Shown: positions 44,692 to 57,184 of the stretch, one piece after another
Layout: each line of letters begins with the position of its first letter
How positions within the stretch are numbered: position 1 is the stretch's first letter
Source of the DNA: Galerina marginata
Taxonomy: Eukaryota > Basidiomycota > Agaricomycetes > Agaricales > Galerinaceae
NCBI GenBank assembly: GCA_023014335.1
Contig: JAECYW010000009.1
Span: 1,364,001 to 1,428,000 of the forward strand
Direction of reading: 5' to 3'
Length of the DNA: 64,000 bases
Made by a program: the position numbers and the translations under genes
Notes under the pieces: generated by a model
Seen by the model: the letters and a program-made list of their open reading frames with translations, nothing else
What the model was told of the DNA's origin: nothing
The model's database searches: none

Positions 44692-46289
44692 TTATTCACG
44701 ACGGCAGTTGAAAGGAATATCGAGGTGTATGTTCCAAGTTGCGTCCGGCTCGTCGTCCGAGTCTGAATCCGAGTCCGTCTGAGAAGAATTGTCGTCGGAA
44801 TAAGAGCCCAGAAGGTGCATCCTTTCTCCGACAACCATGAACCCTTCGAAGTTGTGATTAAGGTCACAAACTTTCTGTATGATTTTTAAGCAATCGAGAC
44901 GGTCGTCAGGCGTAAGAGAGAAATGATAGATCTCAGGCTCGAACTGGTTATCTTCAGATTTTGTTCCAGGACGAGGCTGCCAGGCGCATATCACGACGGA
45001 ATCCGAGCTTGATGATGAAACCGATGCTTGTAACTGTGGAGGTGGTACTTGAGCAGGCGGCGGTGGATTTTTTGGGGGGCGACCGCGTTTTCTTGTGATG
45101 TCGGCTTGGGCGGACAGTGCGCTCGCAGTCAGAGGTAGCTGCTTGAGTTCGAAAATTGAGTACCAGCCAATATCTTGAGGAAGAGGGTCCCCCGCAGGTT
45201 CGAGAATCTCATGAAATGCCTTTAGGTCAATCCGAAAATAAAACAAAGTCTTCTTGGAAAAGTGAAGCCGCTATAGAGTGGGCAGTGGTGAGTATAAGAC
45301 TCAAACCTTTCGTTGTGAACAAGCACTCACTCGTTCATCGGTATGATTTAATCGCCCTGGTGCGAGAAGTATCTTCTTGCCCCCATAAACAGCAACTGCC
45401 TGCCCGACAACAAAGTCGCTTGGTAGATGTCCAGAGTATGGAGTATCGCGCACCTCCCAAGCCCATGGCGAGATGGGGTCTTCTGGCCTATGCTCCGCGA
45501 TGCTGTACGAATAACAAGCCTGAGGGTCCCCTTCAAGCTCCTTGTATCCGCCGAAGATATAAACCTTATTTCCGATGGCAACGATGGAGGGAGCAATGCG
45601 AGGATTCGTCCTTCCTAGCCTGTCTTCGTACCACCACTCACGGAGCTTGAGGTTGATAATAACGACCTTCGAACTTGCGCCATCGGATGCAGCGTCATAC
45701 CCTCCAAATAAAAAGATGAAGGAGTGGCCCTCATAACGCCAAAGTGTACAACCTGGGTGGCTGAGAGCGGGCAAATGCCGTTTCTCCCGCTTCAGTTCAG
45801 CTTTAGAATATGGTGACTTATATGGTTCGCGGAAAGTCAAAGCATTCTGAGATCACAAATGAGTTAAGTAAGACGCCGATGCAATTGAAACGGCCTTACT
45901 GTCAAATTCTCCCATTTCATGGTTGTCGTATTATAGCAGTAGAAATCAGACGCTGGCGTTTCTGATTCATCTCCAGGACGCAGCCCACCGAACATATACA
46001 CCCTCTGATTGTGAGGGTCGTGAACCCATCCCGCAAAGTCGTTATACGGAGGGCAATCCCCAGCCATATATTTCACCGTCCAGTCCGGAGCCAGGAGCGA
46101 CTGGCTGACCTTAGATGGTTCAGGCTGAGGTTGAGTTTGTGACCCTCCTTGAGCGTTGATCTTTCTTTTTTTGGCGGAATTCCGATTCGTACTACGGCTC
46201 GCGTGGATCCGAGCAACAAGTCGACTGCGCTTATGGCTAACGCGCGATGAAGATGCGCCATTATTCAAGTTGCCTTGATCAACGTTCAT
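44692..46289 (-). CDS. Kelch-repeat protein with an AT-hook
   Basis: Start MNVDQGNLNNG at 46289. A basic N-terminal stretch (AKKRKINA) is followed by kelch-type blades: NQRVYMFGGLRPGD, SFIFLFGGYDAASD, KVYIFGGYKEL, and VGQAVAVYGGKK with a further C-terminal strand set. Two short introns (near 45900 and 45300-45245) join in frame. The last exon has an AT-hook-like TRKRGRPPKN followed by a Pro-rich stretch and an acidic tail (TDSDSDSDDEPD), ending at 44692. The beta-propeller probably binds proteins. The AT-hook and basic segment suggest chromatin or nuclear location (inference). No enzyme motif seen. Confidence 0.8.
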
Positions 46290-47511
46290 GGTGTAAAGGG
46301 CTGCGAATTTGTGATCGACTCCTTGAAACTTGACAAGTCCTGACTCCTAGCCAGATGAAATCACAAAGGGTCCAATAGAATTTTCGTTGATATAATCCTG
46401 GATTGTAGCAGTAAATAATTGACGACGTGAAGGTAGAGGGCAATTGAGGCGTTGTTGAAGTTGAGTTCGAAATGATTGTTGATGGATTTCCACGGGCCGC
46501 CCAGGCTTCAGTCCTTCACCGCTTCACCACCAAACCACCACTGGTCAACAACGGCTGTACCGTCCGGGGTCACTCAAAAGCGAGGAACCATATTGTTCCT
46601 CGAAACTGAAAAGGTATCTATGGACGACTCGCCTTCATGATCAACCCCACGATCGATTTATACCCCAGACTGGCGATTCTTCAAGTATTCGTCAACTGGT
46701 CCAACAATGAAACTGCACATCCAAATAAATCGTCCCGGCTTTATCTATTCCCGCTAGCGGAATCTCGAAATAATCGTGGAACACCCGTCCATTCCTGTGC
46801 GAGGCGGCCGTGTCGACTCAATGACGAAGGCCGTTTTTACCCCACAGATGTCGAATCCGAAGACAATGTCGCGCATCGAGCCTCTGAAAGTTCAACATTC
46901 CACATTGACTGCCCGATTTAACACAGTAGCCTTTTGGAACCTGAATAAAAAGTGGCTGAACTGCTGACTTGATGATATGTGGAAGCGGTGAGGATCGTCG
47001 GGCTCAATAGTTCGTTTCCAACATTTTGGCTTGCCCTCATACTGCTACTATCACTAACAGTCTCTATTTTACGAAACTCGAGCTCATTTTACTTTCCAAT
47101 ATATCGGCGTATTCCTCTCCCACTCCTCGACGTCCGAATTAACACGGTGTTATGCAGGTCACGTGAATGTGACATTGGCGTGTCGATCATTATTGACTGC
47201 GCCTGACGATTTGCACAAGATTCTCATGGCGCCAATGGTCATATGCAGGGTGTGCACATGAACTATTAAGCATAACATGTCTTGATCTTGAATGCCTTCA
47301 CGTACGGATCTCGCTGTCCTCTGCCGAATTCCCCAAACTTGGCTCTATGTAAATCTTCCTTTGACGTTCCTGGCAATTCTTTCCATGGTCAATAGTAACA
47401 CCTGGTGACGTACGCCATACACGAATGGCGGCATTGGAGTGCCGGGGAACCTACATAAACGCACGAATTTCCAAGTGATAGATCATTCGGGTTTCCCTTC
47501 CTACACCAAAA
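46290..47511. other. Gene-free stretch of about 1.2 kb
   Basis: Divergent spacer between the kelch gene and the carboxylesterase. Short frames near 46637-46967 and 46979-47206 show no domain. Probably the promoters of both neighbours. Confidence 0.45.
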
Positions 47512-49904
47512 ATGTTACTTCACATCGCCCACTTTATTGGGGTCTTAGCGGCGGTAAACGCAGCACCGCAGGTCAAACTTGGTGAAACTACTCTCGTTGG
47601 AAGAGACATTACTTTGCTCGGGCTTGATTTCTTTGGTGGTACGATCTCATAATTTCTTGTGATGGTCTTTTCCACTGACACCCAGTCCTGTCAAAGGAAT
47701 CCCTTTTGCTGAGCCTCCCCTTGGTAACTTGCGCCTCAAGCCGCCTGTACTTAAAACATATTTGAATGTCAGCACATTCGACGCCAGCAATTTTGGAAAA
47801 GGCTGTCTCCAGCAGGTGAGGAGGCTCCTTTATTCGCTCTCTCCTGCTGAGTCGTCTTCTAGGGCGGATCTCTCGCCATTTTCTCCGAAGATTGTTTAAC
47901 TATCAACGTCTACCGCCCCTCGGGTATAAAATCTGACGCAAAACTCCCGATCGTAAGTCTTCTTGTGTAACTTACTGCGCTTCCTTCGAACTTACACATC
48001 TCTAAACAGCTTTTTTGGACGTAAGCGGCTTTCACTTCTCCAAAGTGCCTCGTTGTAATGACCGGCGACTAGTTATGGTGGCGGGTTTGACGCTGGAGAG
48101 TCGGCAATATACAACGGAAGTGCCATTGTGGCTCAAAGCGTTGCTCGGGTAAGGTGGTACCTATTTTCAAAATTTTCACATTTTTAACCGTCACTTAGGG
48201 AACTCCTCTCATCTATGTCAACTACAACTACCGCCTGGGTCCCCTTGGTTTCCCTCAAGGACAAGAATGTATGAAATTTCACTATCATAAGAAAGGTTGC
48301 CCTATGCCAACTATTTGCTCGACATTTAGCCGACGATCGTCATGCTTTGAATCTTGCCTTGAAGGATCAGCTAGCAGCTTTAGAATGGGTTCAAGCCAAC
48401 ATTGAGACGTTTGGTGGCGACAAGTCTAAAGTAAAATTTATTTTGCCATGCATCTCACAATGTTGACTCCCTCTCAGGTCACCGTATTCGGTGAAAGTGC
48501 CGGAGCTATCATGACAGCAGTCTTGTTTTTGAATTCGCCGCTAGAAAAGCTAGCTCGAGCAGCTGTGAGTTGTCCCGATTATTTTTATCGCAATCCATAT
48601 TATTAATCGGCCCACGAAAAGATATTCGAGTCAGGCTCAGCAGCAACATCACTGGAATTCAACGCAGCACGCCGAGAAGTCGACTGGCAGAACTTCGTCG
48701 CAGGGGTCCCCTCGTGCGCAACTCTCGCTACGAGTGGAAACACATTCGACTGTTTGAGACAGGCCAACTCGACAGAAATGTTGTCGGGTGTCGTCAACGC
48801 GCTCAATAATGCACCAGAAGAATTCGGCTTCGATCCCACCATCGACGGCCCAGGCGGGCTTTTCCCAGACATCGCCTCGCGGCTCCTCTCCAAAGGCCAT
48901 TTCGCACGTCTTCCATTTATAGCCGGCACCAACCTCGACGAAGGTAAATCATACACCACCTGTCATCATTATCATTATAACCATCATCCGAAATTAGTTG
49001 CTGACTAGTTCATTTTTCATTTTTCTGACAGGCACTATATTCACTCCGAGGACAAACTTGAGCGACGCTGACATTCGAGCGAATATCATCACCAGCTTTT
49101 CGCCACCCCTCGTCGATCCGGCCGTCCTCCAGGCAACCGCGGATAAGTTGCTGGAGCTGTACCCCGATGACCCAGCTGTGGGATCGCCCTTCAATACAGG
49201 CGACGAGACTTTCGGATTGGCTTCCAACTACAAGCGAGAAGCCGCTCTCAGTTAGTTTTTTTACGTCCTTCCCTATGATTTGCTGGCTAATTCGAATCCT
49301 CACCAACAGTGGGTGACCTGAGTTTCCAGTCACAACGAAGAAGCTGGATTCAGACCGCCAGCCGCGCAGGAGTGAAGACGTTCGGCTATCTCTTCACCCA
49401 ACCACAGCCAGGTAGCAACCCAGCTATTGGAGGTTCGCATACCCTGCCTGGATATTTTTACCCTGAAATCTGACCATTCCAATTGACAGTGTCCCATGGC
49501 TCCGAGGTCTTTTTCGTCTACGGCGCGCCTCCCGATACATCAGCCCCGGCTCTCCACCTCAGCAGTATTATGATCGACTACTGGGTCTCATTCGCCACCA
49601 GTCTGGACCCCAACGACGGGCATGGCAATCCTCGTAGGTCTATTTTGGTTACTTTCGGTTATCCATACTAAATTTCGCTTCTTTTAGGCCCTCAATGGAC
49701 TCAATACACTCCTAAGAACGAGGTATGACAACGTACCTGACTATTTTGTTCATTCATTGACTTTTATTGCAATAGGCCGTCCTACAGCTGAACGGCGTCA
49801 ACACCACGATGATCCCTGACGACTACCGCAAAGAGCAGATCGACTTCATCAACTCGGACCCTACCGTGTTCCACCACCGCCGTGCTCTGAAGTCAAGGAA
49901 CTGA
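47512..49904 (+). CDS. Secreted type-B carboxylesterase/lipase
   Basis: ATG 47512 begins MLLHIAHFIGVLAAVNAAP, a clear signal peptide. Core motifs in order are GIPFAEPPLG, EDCLTINVYRP, an oxyanion-hole segment LFWTYGGGFDAG, TPLIYVNYNYRLGPLGF, LKDQLAALEWV, and the nucleophile elbow VTVFGESAGA. FDPTIDGPGG and the late VSHGSEVFFVYG (catalytic His) follow, and the gene ends at 49904. The fold is alpha/beta hydrolase with a Ser-Glu-His triad. There are many small exons, including an 11-nt one (48010-48020) encoding LFW plus part of the next codon. The join from exon 1 (ending GLDFFG) to VKGIPFAE is not in phase with the obvious splice pair, so that junction is uncertain. Likely extracellular ester hydrolysis. 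Confidence 0.85.
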
Positions 49905-50389
49905 GTCGCTCTATTCTACGCGACCAGTTTATCACTTGATGTATTATTTAGCGTGAAAAAATCAAAATTAAAAAGCCTCGTTGAATATACTGATTTTGGG
50001 GATTGCTCTTGACATTGACGGGACAATAATCGGAGGTGGCTAAAATTTCGCTACGACAATGATTGGATTCTATGAAGTATTGTACAGCGTAAATTGTGGC
50101 CAAAAGATATATTAAGATCTACATTCAAATTACAATCTTTCAGTAAATACAATAAGAACTAAGCTGAGTGTACGATGGTGATATGTAATAGTCTGCCCAA
50201 AGGCAAGTACGTAGAAGGAATATGGACGAAGAGAAGCTATTTGTGTAATATAGTGTGAACGAAGTCGAAGGTGAATGGCTAGGAGCATAAGTTAATACAA
50301 AATAAGAAAACAACGAATGACGAACGACGGCCAAAGGTCAAAGAAAGCGCGTAGACGAGAAGCCCGAAAGAGCAAACCAATAGCGCTTC
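49905..50389. other. Convergent 3' spacer
   Basis: 485 bp between the ends of the carboxylesterase (plus) and the NT-C2 gene (minus). AT-rich, no gene recognised. Confidence 0.5.
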
Positions 50390-52322
50390 TTATGCCACCT
50401 GCGTCGGCGTCCCAGGGCGCGTATGCCGTCTCCACCAACCCCTAATACCCCCAATCTGGAGCTCCTCCGCCGCCGCAGGATCAACCACAACCCTGCCCTC
50501 CGGCGCGCTACTAGCATGATGATGCGCCTCCGACATTGACTTCGACCCGTTCCCGCCCTCCCTCGAGCGGCCCTTCGACCCCTCCGACGTCGTCGTCCGC
50601 ACGCTCGCGCTGCTGCTGCTCGTGCTGTAGACGGACGACGATGACTCCCCGTGCGACGACGCGATGCTGTTCTGCCGCGTCGGGACGATGGTCGCGTGCC
50701 GGTCGAGCGCGACGCCCGTGAACCCCAGTCCGACGCTGTGAGCAGGTTTTGAGGTCCGGCCGTTGGCTGTTGGCGTGGCGCTGGGCGAAGGGGGCTCGTA
50801 TATGGTGAATGGGCTTTCTTCTCTCTTCTCTGTAGTCTTTACAGGGTTGAAAAGGGCGTCGATGAGCATTTCCGTGGTTTTCGTGCCGTAGGCAAATGGG
50901 AGACGTTGGACGTCAAAGGCTACTCCTACTTCTTCTTCGACGTCGTTGTCCTCGTCGCTGTCGCTCTCCGGCGGTGTACTTTTATCTGATGGCCGTCGAG
51001 TAGACCTGGCCGTTTTGGGTATTCTAGCGGACTTGGCTGTGCCGAGCAGGTCGATTTCTAGTTCTTCTTGGTCATTATAAGGTCCGTATATGTCGAGCGC
51101 GCGCGGGCGCCTTTTTACGATGTCTTTTTCTAAGAATCCAGCAATACCGGTCAGAATTTCACCCTTGGCGAGTGGTGGTGGGATAAAATGAGATTCTCCG
51201 CTGACGTACTCCATCTCGATCGTAAGCTGTCAGGAGTTTTTGAGTATGGATAAAAATACCAGAGAAGGTTAAACTACACACTTTCAACGTGGCGTTTGTC
51301 TTGCTCTCCTTAAGAAGGTACCGACGTTCAACACTTCCTTGATTGATGTATTCTGCGAGATTGAGATATACCGCCCCCAGCCGGGCGTTCTGAGGTACGC
51401 CTTGGGGATCATCAGGGATGACGCGCTGCATGACCACAAGCTTCAACGGGCTGGGCAACACTTGGGAGTTTTCCCGATCGACATCGAATTTGAGAATTGG
51501 CTCTAGCGTATGTGACCAAATGACAGAATGGCTCTTCAGCTTGACAAAAGCCGTCATGCCACGCGCTGGTGTGGAGCTGACATTAACCAAGGTGGGGGTA
51601 TTGGGTAGAGTAAGAGTGGAAATGTCCGACGAGGTGGATGAGGGTGTGGGTGCCACAGTGAGAGAAGAGGAATTTGTGGACACGGAAGACGAGTTGGTGC
51701 CCCAATCGGCGGAGAGGTGTTGTGAGTGATCTGTATGGGAAGAACGGGAAGAGACTGACGATGCCTGCGAGGACGACGTGCCGCTACGGGTCATCGGGAC
51801 AGGGGACGGACCCGAGGCGGATCGTCCAACGCCGACTATTTGCCGCACGTCGACGTGTCCATCTTCCGTGGGCAACAGAGTGTTCACCGCCTCTGATGGG
51901 CGATCCCTGCTTGCCTCGGTCTCCCCAGAGTCCTCGCGTGCTTTGCCCTTGTCCGACTTATCCGACACTGTCCTCCTCTCAGCGCGAGCCTTGACCCTGT
52001 CCAACAACCCCTGCTTCTGCCCTGTCGGCGTATGGACACCCTTGAACTTCCATCGCACTCCAAATTCACCGCTCACGAACGGCACGCTCGATATCTGGTG
52101 GATGGTAATCCTCGCACGAAAATAGGCATGGCGCGATAGTAGGTGGTTAAGGGCACGAATTCCTGGGATAGGTGTGTGGGGTGTATGAGGTGTTGAAGGG
52201 ATTTCATTGACACTAATATTGCTGCCATTCGCGCTGAGTGGCTTGTTGAGAAAGAGATGATGCCTTGGTCTAGGAGATTTTAGTGTATCTTCCGGTGAAA
52301 CGCGCTGTGGCGGAGAGAGCAT
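50390..52322 (-). CDS. NT-C2 domain protein (EEIG1/EHBP1 type)
   Basis: The ATG at 52322 (MLSPPQRV) is the first in frame; upstream codons are open but lack ATG. HAYFRARITIHQISSVPFVSG starts the N-terminal C2 domain, which resumes after a long Ser-rich insertion at FVKLKSHSVIWSHTLEP and closes with LNLAEYINQG, RRYLLKESKTNATLK and, after a GT-AG intron near 51225-51280, LTIEMEYVSG. The C-terminal half is low-complexity with acidic and Ser-rich tracts (TPPESDSDEDNDVEEE). NT-C2 proteins link membranes to the cytoskeleton or trafficking machinery; the exact role in fungi is poorly known. The Ser-rich insert inside the C2 domain is large. Confidence 0.8.
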
Positions 52323-52967
52323 GTCGGTGGGGTGATTTTGAGACCTATGGTTCGACAACGGCTATTAAGATAAGAGAAAATAGACTGTTATAGCGTGTGT
52401 TTCGTGATATGCACCCGGTGTAAACGTCCGTTTCGTCAGGAGTTTCGTCAGCGTGAATATGTTATTTCTGGGTCGGATGAGAACCCGGGGGATTATAAGG
52501 GACTTTGTGGGTCGACCGGGAGGAAAAACATTCCTAGATGATGGAAGTCGGGAGAAAGAGAGGAAAATGGGGAACTGCTCATCACTGGCCTCCCCAAATC
52601 ACTGTCTCAAATGGGCCAGGAACAGGGCATGTCTTGGCACTTTCTGTTCTCACGCTCGCCTGGCACAATTCGCGGAGCATCCTTTTATGACCAGCAACAA
52701 GGAAAAACGTTGGTTGGACATTGGAAAGAGAAACGGAATAGATATTGCATATATTCGCACACTGGCGGACGGATCTTCAACGAGCGAAACAAAATAACAG
52801 AAGGACTTTGGCCGGACTGGGGCCGGTGAGCGGTGAAAAACACAGACCGGTCGACGTCATAAATTCTAGAGAGAATTACTAGAATAAATCATGACCAATC
52901 GCGGCACTTCAAAATGGTGTAGCACCTCTTTTCCAGAGAGCACCTAGATGCCAATTGTTCTAGAAGG
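52323..52967. other. Gene-free stretch
   Basis: The plus frames at 52453-52829 have no recognisable domain and are treated as chance. Likely the NT-C2 promoter region. Confidence 0.4.
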
Positions 52968-53454
52968 TTAACAAAGGATAAAGGGAACAAGAAAGGGCGA
53001 CAGAAGAAAAACTGGAAGCGAAGAATTCGACAAGGTATAAAGAATCGGCATGCCTTCACGGCGGGGACTGGACGACCTGAGGGGCCTATATCTTGCAATC
53101 CGACGGACGCCGTGGATGGTTGACGAAGGGAATGGTGAATATCGACAAGGAAGAATACACAGACCTGGTCTTGGGCACCATGCATTGAAAGAGAGCGGTG
53201 GGTGAGGTTGCCTACAACAAGTGGTGGACGAGCCGACTCCTTGCGCCATGCTCCTGTTCAAAGCTCCTGACAAGCCGTTATAACCACCCTTATAAACTTG
53301 CTCGTAAATTGCTTGGGAATTTTCCAATGCCTATGAAGGAAGTAAATTTAGATGGATTAAATTACAAGACGTGAATATAACGCACCTCCAAGACGGTCTT
53401 TATTAAATTAGACACAGGGCAGGTTAGCAGGAAGCAATATTTCCAGTCTGCCAT
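52968..53454 (-). CDS. Small hypothetical protein
   Basis: Exon 1 (from ATG 53454) encodes MADWKYCFLLTCPVSNLIKT and ends VLE at a GTGCGT donor. An intron of about 50 nt ending CATAG joins in phase to ALENSQAIYEQVYKGGYNGL, and the frame ends at 52968 with a hydrophobic tail VFLLSPFLVPFIL. The join is clean, but the product matches nothing I know and its second half is Pro/Cys-rich and could be non-coding. The gene starts 124 bp after the bL28m stop on the same strand. Confidence 0.35.
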
Positions 53455-53577
53455 TGTAAGTCCACAAGCACAACCGTCAGAATCGAGAAACATAGGATTG
53501 CAGCGCGTCAAACCAGGATGTAAAGCTTTGAAAGAGGCATGAATTACGATTAGTCTAGTATAAGGGTATAAGGTGTG

Positions 53578-54249
53578 TTACGAAGGCGGCCCCAAAGGAA
53601 TCGGCCGCGTTTTAAGTGCCTTATTCAAATACCGCAGAGTTTCCTGCACGCTACTCCAAAAAGTAAGCAACCAGCATCAAATCCAATCAACCAAAAACGC
53701 ACCTCGCGAGTCCATCTGTCTTCCCAAGCTGTTTCGCAGCCAACACCCTCGCCAACCGCGCAGTCTTGAGACTAGGAGAAGACAGGAGCGACACCCGTTG
53801 TTTTGGGGACTTCGTTCTCGCCTCAGCGGGAGGTAGCAGCTCGAACGTCTTCTCCTGCCTCCCTCGGTCTTCTAAGTCCTTACTCCTGACCTTCATCCGC
53901 AGCTTCATGCCCATATATCCCAACGTCTCTGCCGACGTCGTCTTGAGATAATTGTCCAAACCACCTTTCTACAACAATATAAGTAAGGCCCGCCATGCTT
54001 AAACACGACAAAACGCACCTTCTTAATCGTCTTCAGCGCCCTCGTCGTCACCTTCATGCGTATCTTCTCCCCCAATATCTCCGACGACAACCGCTTCTGC
54101 TGAACATTGGGTAACCACGTCCTCCGCGTCTTGTGTTTCGAGAATGGGACGTTGTTGCCGTACTGCTTCATCTTGCCTTGGAACAGACCATGCTGAGAGC
54201 GTTTGAAGGGCTGAGAGACCACGTCCCACAGAGCTTTGCTCGGGAACAT
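53578..54249 (-). CDS. Mitochondrial large-subunit ribosomal protein bL28m
   Basis: Start MFPSKALWDVV at 54249. The L28 signature GNNVPFSKHKTRRTWLPN and RMKVTTRALKTIKK is followed by an intron of about 50 nt, then KGGLDNYLKTTSAETLG and a fungal C-terminal extension. A last 52-nt intron leads to VQETLRYLNKALKTRPIPLG and a TAA ending at 53578. The N-terminal basic segment fits a mitochondrial presequence or the usual mL28 leader. Role: structural protein of the mitoribosome large subunit. Confidence 0.88.
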
Positions 54250-54944
54250 TTTATGACTGCAAGACAACGAAGTTGGCGTCAAAATTCGGGAAGCATAGAA
54301 GTTGTATTTGGTTTTGTTAAGAATGAACGTGATCGGCCTGGCATGGCTCGGATCAGGGATTCGGTCGTTTCCCCAACGTTTCCCCAACTTCAAGCAAGTT
54401 CAACCAGATGGCACCACCTCCTGCCTGAGTTTTGGACTCCTCAAAAACTGGAAGTACTACGGACAACTCGGACAACTCGGAGGGGGGAGAAGACGACTGC
54501 CTGCACCTCAGGGCTATCCCCACATCATGAATTGATAAAGGCGCTTCGTCTCTGCTTTCGAGGCCATCCTAATGATTACTAGACCGACTTGTGAAGACCC
54601 CTGATGGACAGGAACTTGTGCACCAGACACCGCTATTGCTATGCGAAATAAATACGAATCTTGACCCGATTACAGGCATCCAAAGCTCGTCAAACAAGAG
54701 TGACCCTCCCAAGGATTTTACGCCAAGGCAGAGACAGCGGTTATCGAGAGACCGAAAAAGGAGCAAGATACGGTCTACTATAAAAGTTTGGTGGGCTATT
54801 CAGTCTGGTTGAATTATCCCACAGTAAGTGCCTGCCCACTGATTTTTTTCTGACAAGATCATCGAGATGTTGACCGCGCCAACACAATACCTGATATATT
54901 ATATGGAAGATTATCGAAACGTTGTTGATAAGTGATTAAGTAGG

Positions 54945-56227
54945 TCAAAGGTCCACTGGGATTTTTTCTTCAAAGCTTCTTTCAACCGCGAGCAAGAGTT
55001 GGTGGTTTTTGACCGCGTCGTCTATGGAAGGATAGCGGGCAGTATCACCCTGGGCGAAAGCCCTCCAAATGGCTGCTACGGAGTGCACAGCGCCTGTCGG
55101 CCCCTCCATTTCCACCGCATCGCCATTCAAGTAGAGGTCTGCGTCCGAATAGTCCACGGTCCCTTTGGCTTCCATCCTTATGGTGCCCTCCTCGCCCTCG
55201 ATCTCCCATAGGAATTGCCTCCTACCTGGCTTCGAAGAGTATCCTGAACGAATGAAGACGTTAACTAACGCTCCCGACTCCAATAAGCCATTGATCGAGA
55301 TGTGGTCGGGAACCTCAGATGGTACCGTCTTTCCCGTCGGCTTTCCATCGTCGTTGACAACCGTGACGGTTGGATATATCGTGGCACTAGTGGCGGAGAT
55401 GGTCTTGAAACCACCAAGGACAGAAGTAAAGAGGTCAAGGAAATGTCCACTAGGGGTACTAAGAAGAGTGACACCTTAAATGTTTAAACATGTCATTAGG
55501 TTTCACCCTTCAAAGGTATGGGCATAATAATTGGACTAACCATTCGCTTTGCGATAGTATGCTGTCTTTTCTTTCCCAATAGGAGCCCAAGCCAGAAGTT
55601 CTCTAGGCAACATGAGAATCTGTAGCTGTGATTGGAATCTGTCCTTTGCTTAATTCCCGATGGGAGCTCACCATGTTGCTAGACCGAACAGCGCCTATCT
55701 TGCCGGATTCAATGATCTCCCTGGCCTAAAGGAGATGCGACAGACAGTTACATTCAGGTCTTTCTAGCGAAGGCGTCTGTCCGTACCTTGGTAAACACCT
55801 GGGAATGTCTGGCCTGTAAACCGACCATAGATCTGACCCCCTTCTTGCGTGCAGCGTCGGCGATCTCTTGGGTCTCGTGTATTCCAGTGCCAGCTGGCCA
55901 TTCGACGAAGAAGTCCTTCCCGGCGTCAATCGCCTGCATCACGGCCTTCTTGTGATCCGACGCTTTGACAGAAACGGCTACAAATTCTACATCGGGATCT
56001 GCTGTCATGGCAGTGCTGCCTGTATTACCATAGTAGGCTTTGATTGAATGTCCTGCCTCCTGCGAGTATTTCTCAGACGCGACTTTTGAAGAAGCTTCCG
56101 AGGACGTAGTAATAGCGACGATGTCGAAGTGCTCTTTCATGGATGGCTGGGTGAGGGCTGGGCCAATGACGGTTGCTGCCCATCCTGTGGATGAGAGACC
56201 AATAAAACCGACTTTGATGGGAGACAT
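54945..56227 (-). CDS. Gfo/Idh/MocA-family oxidoreductase (Gal80-like)
   Basis: Start MSPIKVGFIGLSSTGWA at 56227, an N-terminal Rossmann fold. VEFVAVSVKASDHKKAVMQA and GKDFFVEWPAGT (the usual EKP/EWP motif) follow, then RSMVGLQARHSQVF. After two introns come the C-terminal domain LSTPSGHFLDLFTSVLGGF and LWEIEGEEGTIRME, ending SIDDAVKNHQLLLAVERSF. NAD(P)-binding is expected. The relatives nearest this pattern are the Gal80-like fungal proteins, which may be enzymes or transcriptional regulators. The short exons between 55740 and 55500 (around NMxxxELLAWAPIGKEKTAYY) were read only approximately. Confidence 0.83.
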
Positions 56228-57184
56228 GTAGTAGGTGTTACTTGTATTATCTTGAAGCTTGAGAGGAGATGGGATGTCCTCCGACTCACGCACTCTTGAG
56301 CTCTATATACGCGAGGTTTACGATCTTCACGGCCATAGGTTCAACAGGATGTGTCACCTCTGGAAAATGCTAAGTAATCAAATTTATTATCTAGGAATAT
56401 CCTTTGCTCTTGGAACGGACTACAAATTGACAGGGCCGCGAGGCAGTTCTTCGGAAGAAGCATTACCTGTCGGGGTGAACTATCAATAACTCAAGAAGCT
56501 TACAAACAGCATTTGCGATAACTATACTCGGCCCGTCAGCAAGGCTATTTTTGTGATCAGCCGTCGGCGTCGGAGTGCTCCAAGCAATGATCTTCAAGTG
56601 TATGTAGCCTTATGTAGCGCCACTTTTTTTTGGATTTCCTCATGCTTCACGAAGAATCGATTGAGCAGGACTCGCGTTTATACATTACCAGTCAAGCTGA
56701 GTATTCGCACATGTTGAGGCCTCTTATGGATGCCGCAGTGAGCCAACAAACCGGTCTGTGGGCAAAATAAGTTCCGATGAAATTATGATGATAAAGCACA
56801 TTGCCACCTCCGAGTCGGGATATGATCTGTCGAGCCAGGCAATGCAGGGCGGTGTATAGATGGCTACCAATCCTGTATATTCGCGATTCCGAATCAGTTG
56901 TGATCCAATTATGCTTTCTCGCCGCTGTCTCTGGATTCTTGAAATTAGCGTCTACCGGCGAAGACTAAAAATACATATCTCTGAAAGGGTTTTAACACGC
57001 GCAAATTTTGTCCTCAGACTTTTTGCAAATCCACCCGCAGCAGGTGCCATTTTTGGTAAGCACATTTCCATATACGACCTTCAGAAATGCTTCCGCTGCG
57101 CCACACAATACCACTTGTGCTCGGACTGCAAACAACACGCCGTCATACGTACGACCACATCAACAACTTCCAGATGCCGTGGCT
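56228..57184. other. Gene-free stretch
   Basis: A plus frame at 56860-57198 lacks domain similarity. No RNA gene or repeat recognised. The region must contain the oxidoreductase promoter. Confidence 0.4.

Noticed and set aside
52453..52829. Two overlapping plus-strand frames of 114 and 72 codons
   Set aside because: Low-complexity, no domain and no splice partners; in the promoter region of the NT-C2 gene.
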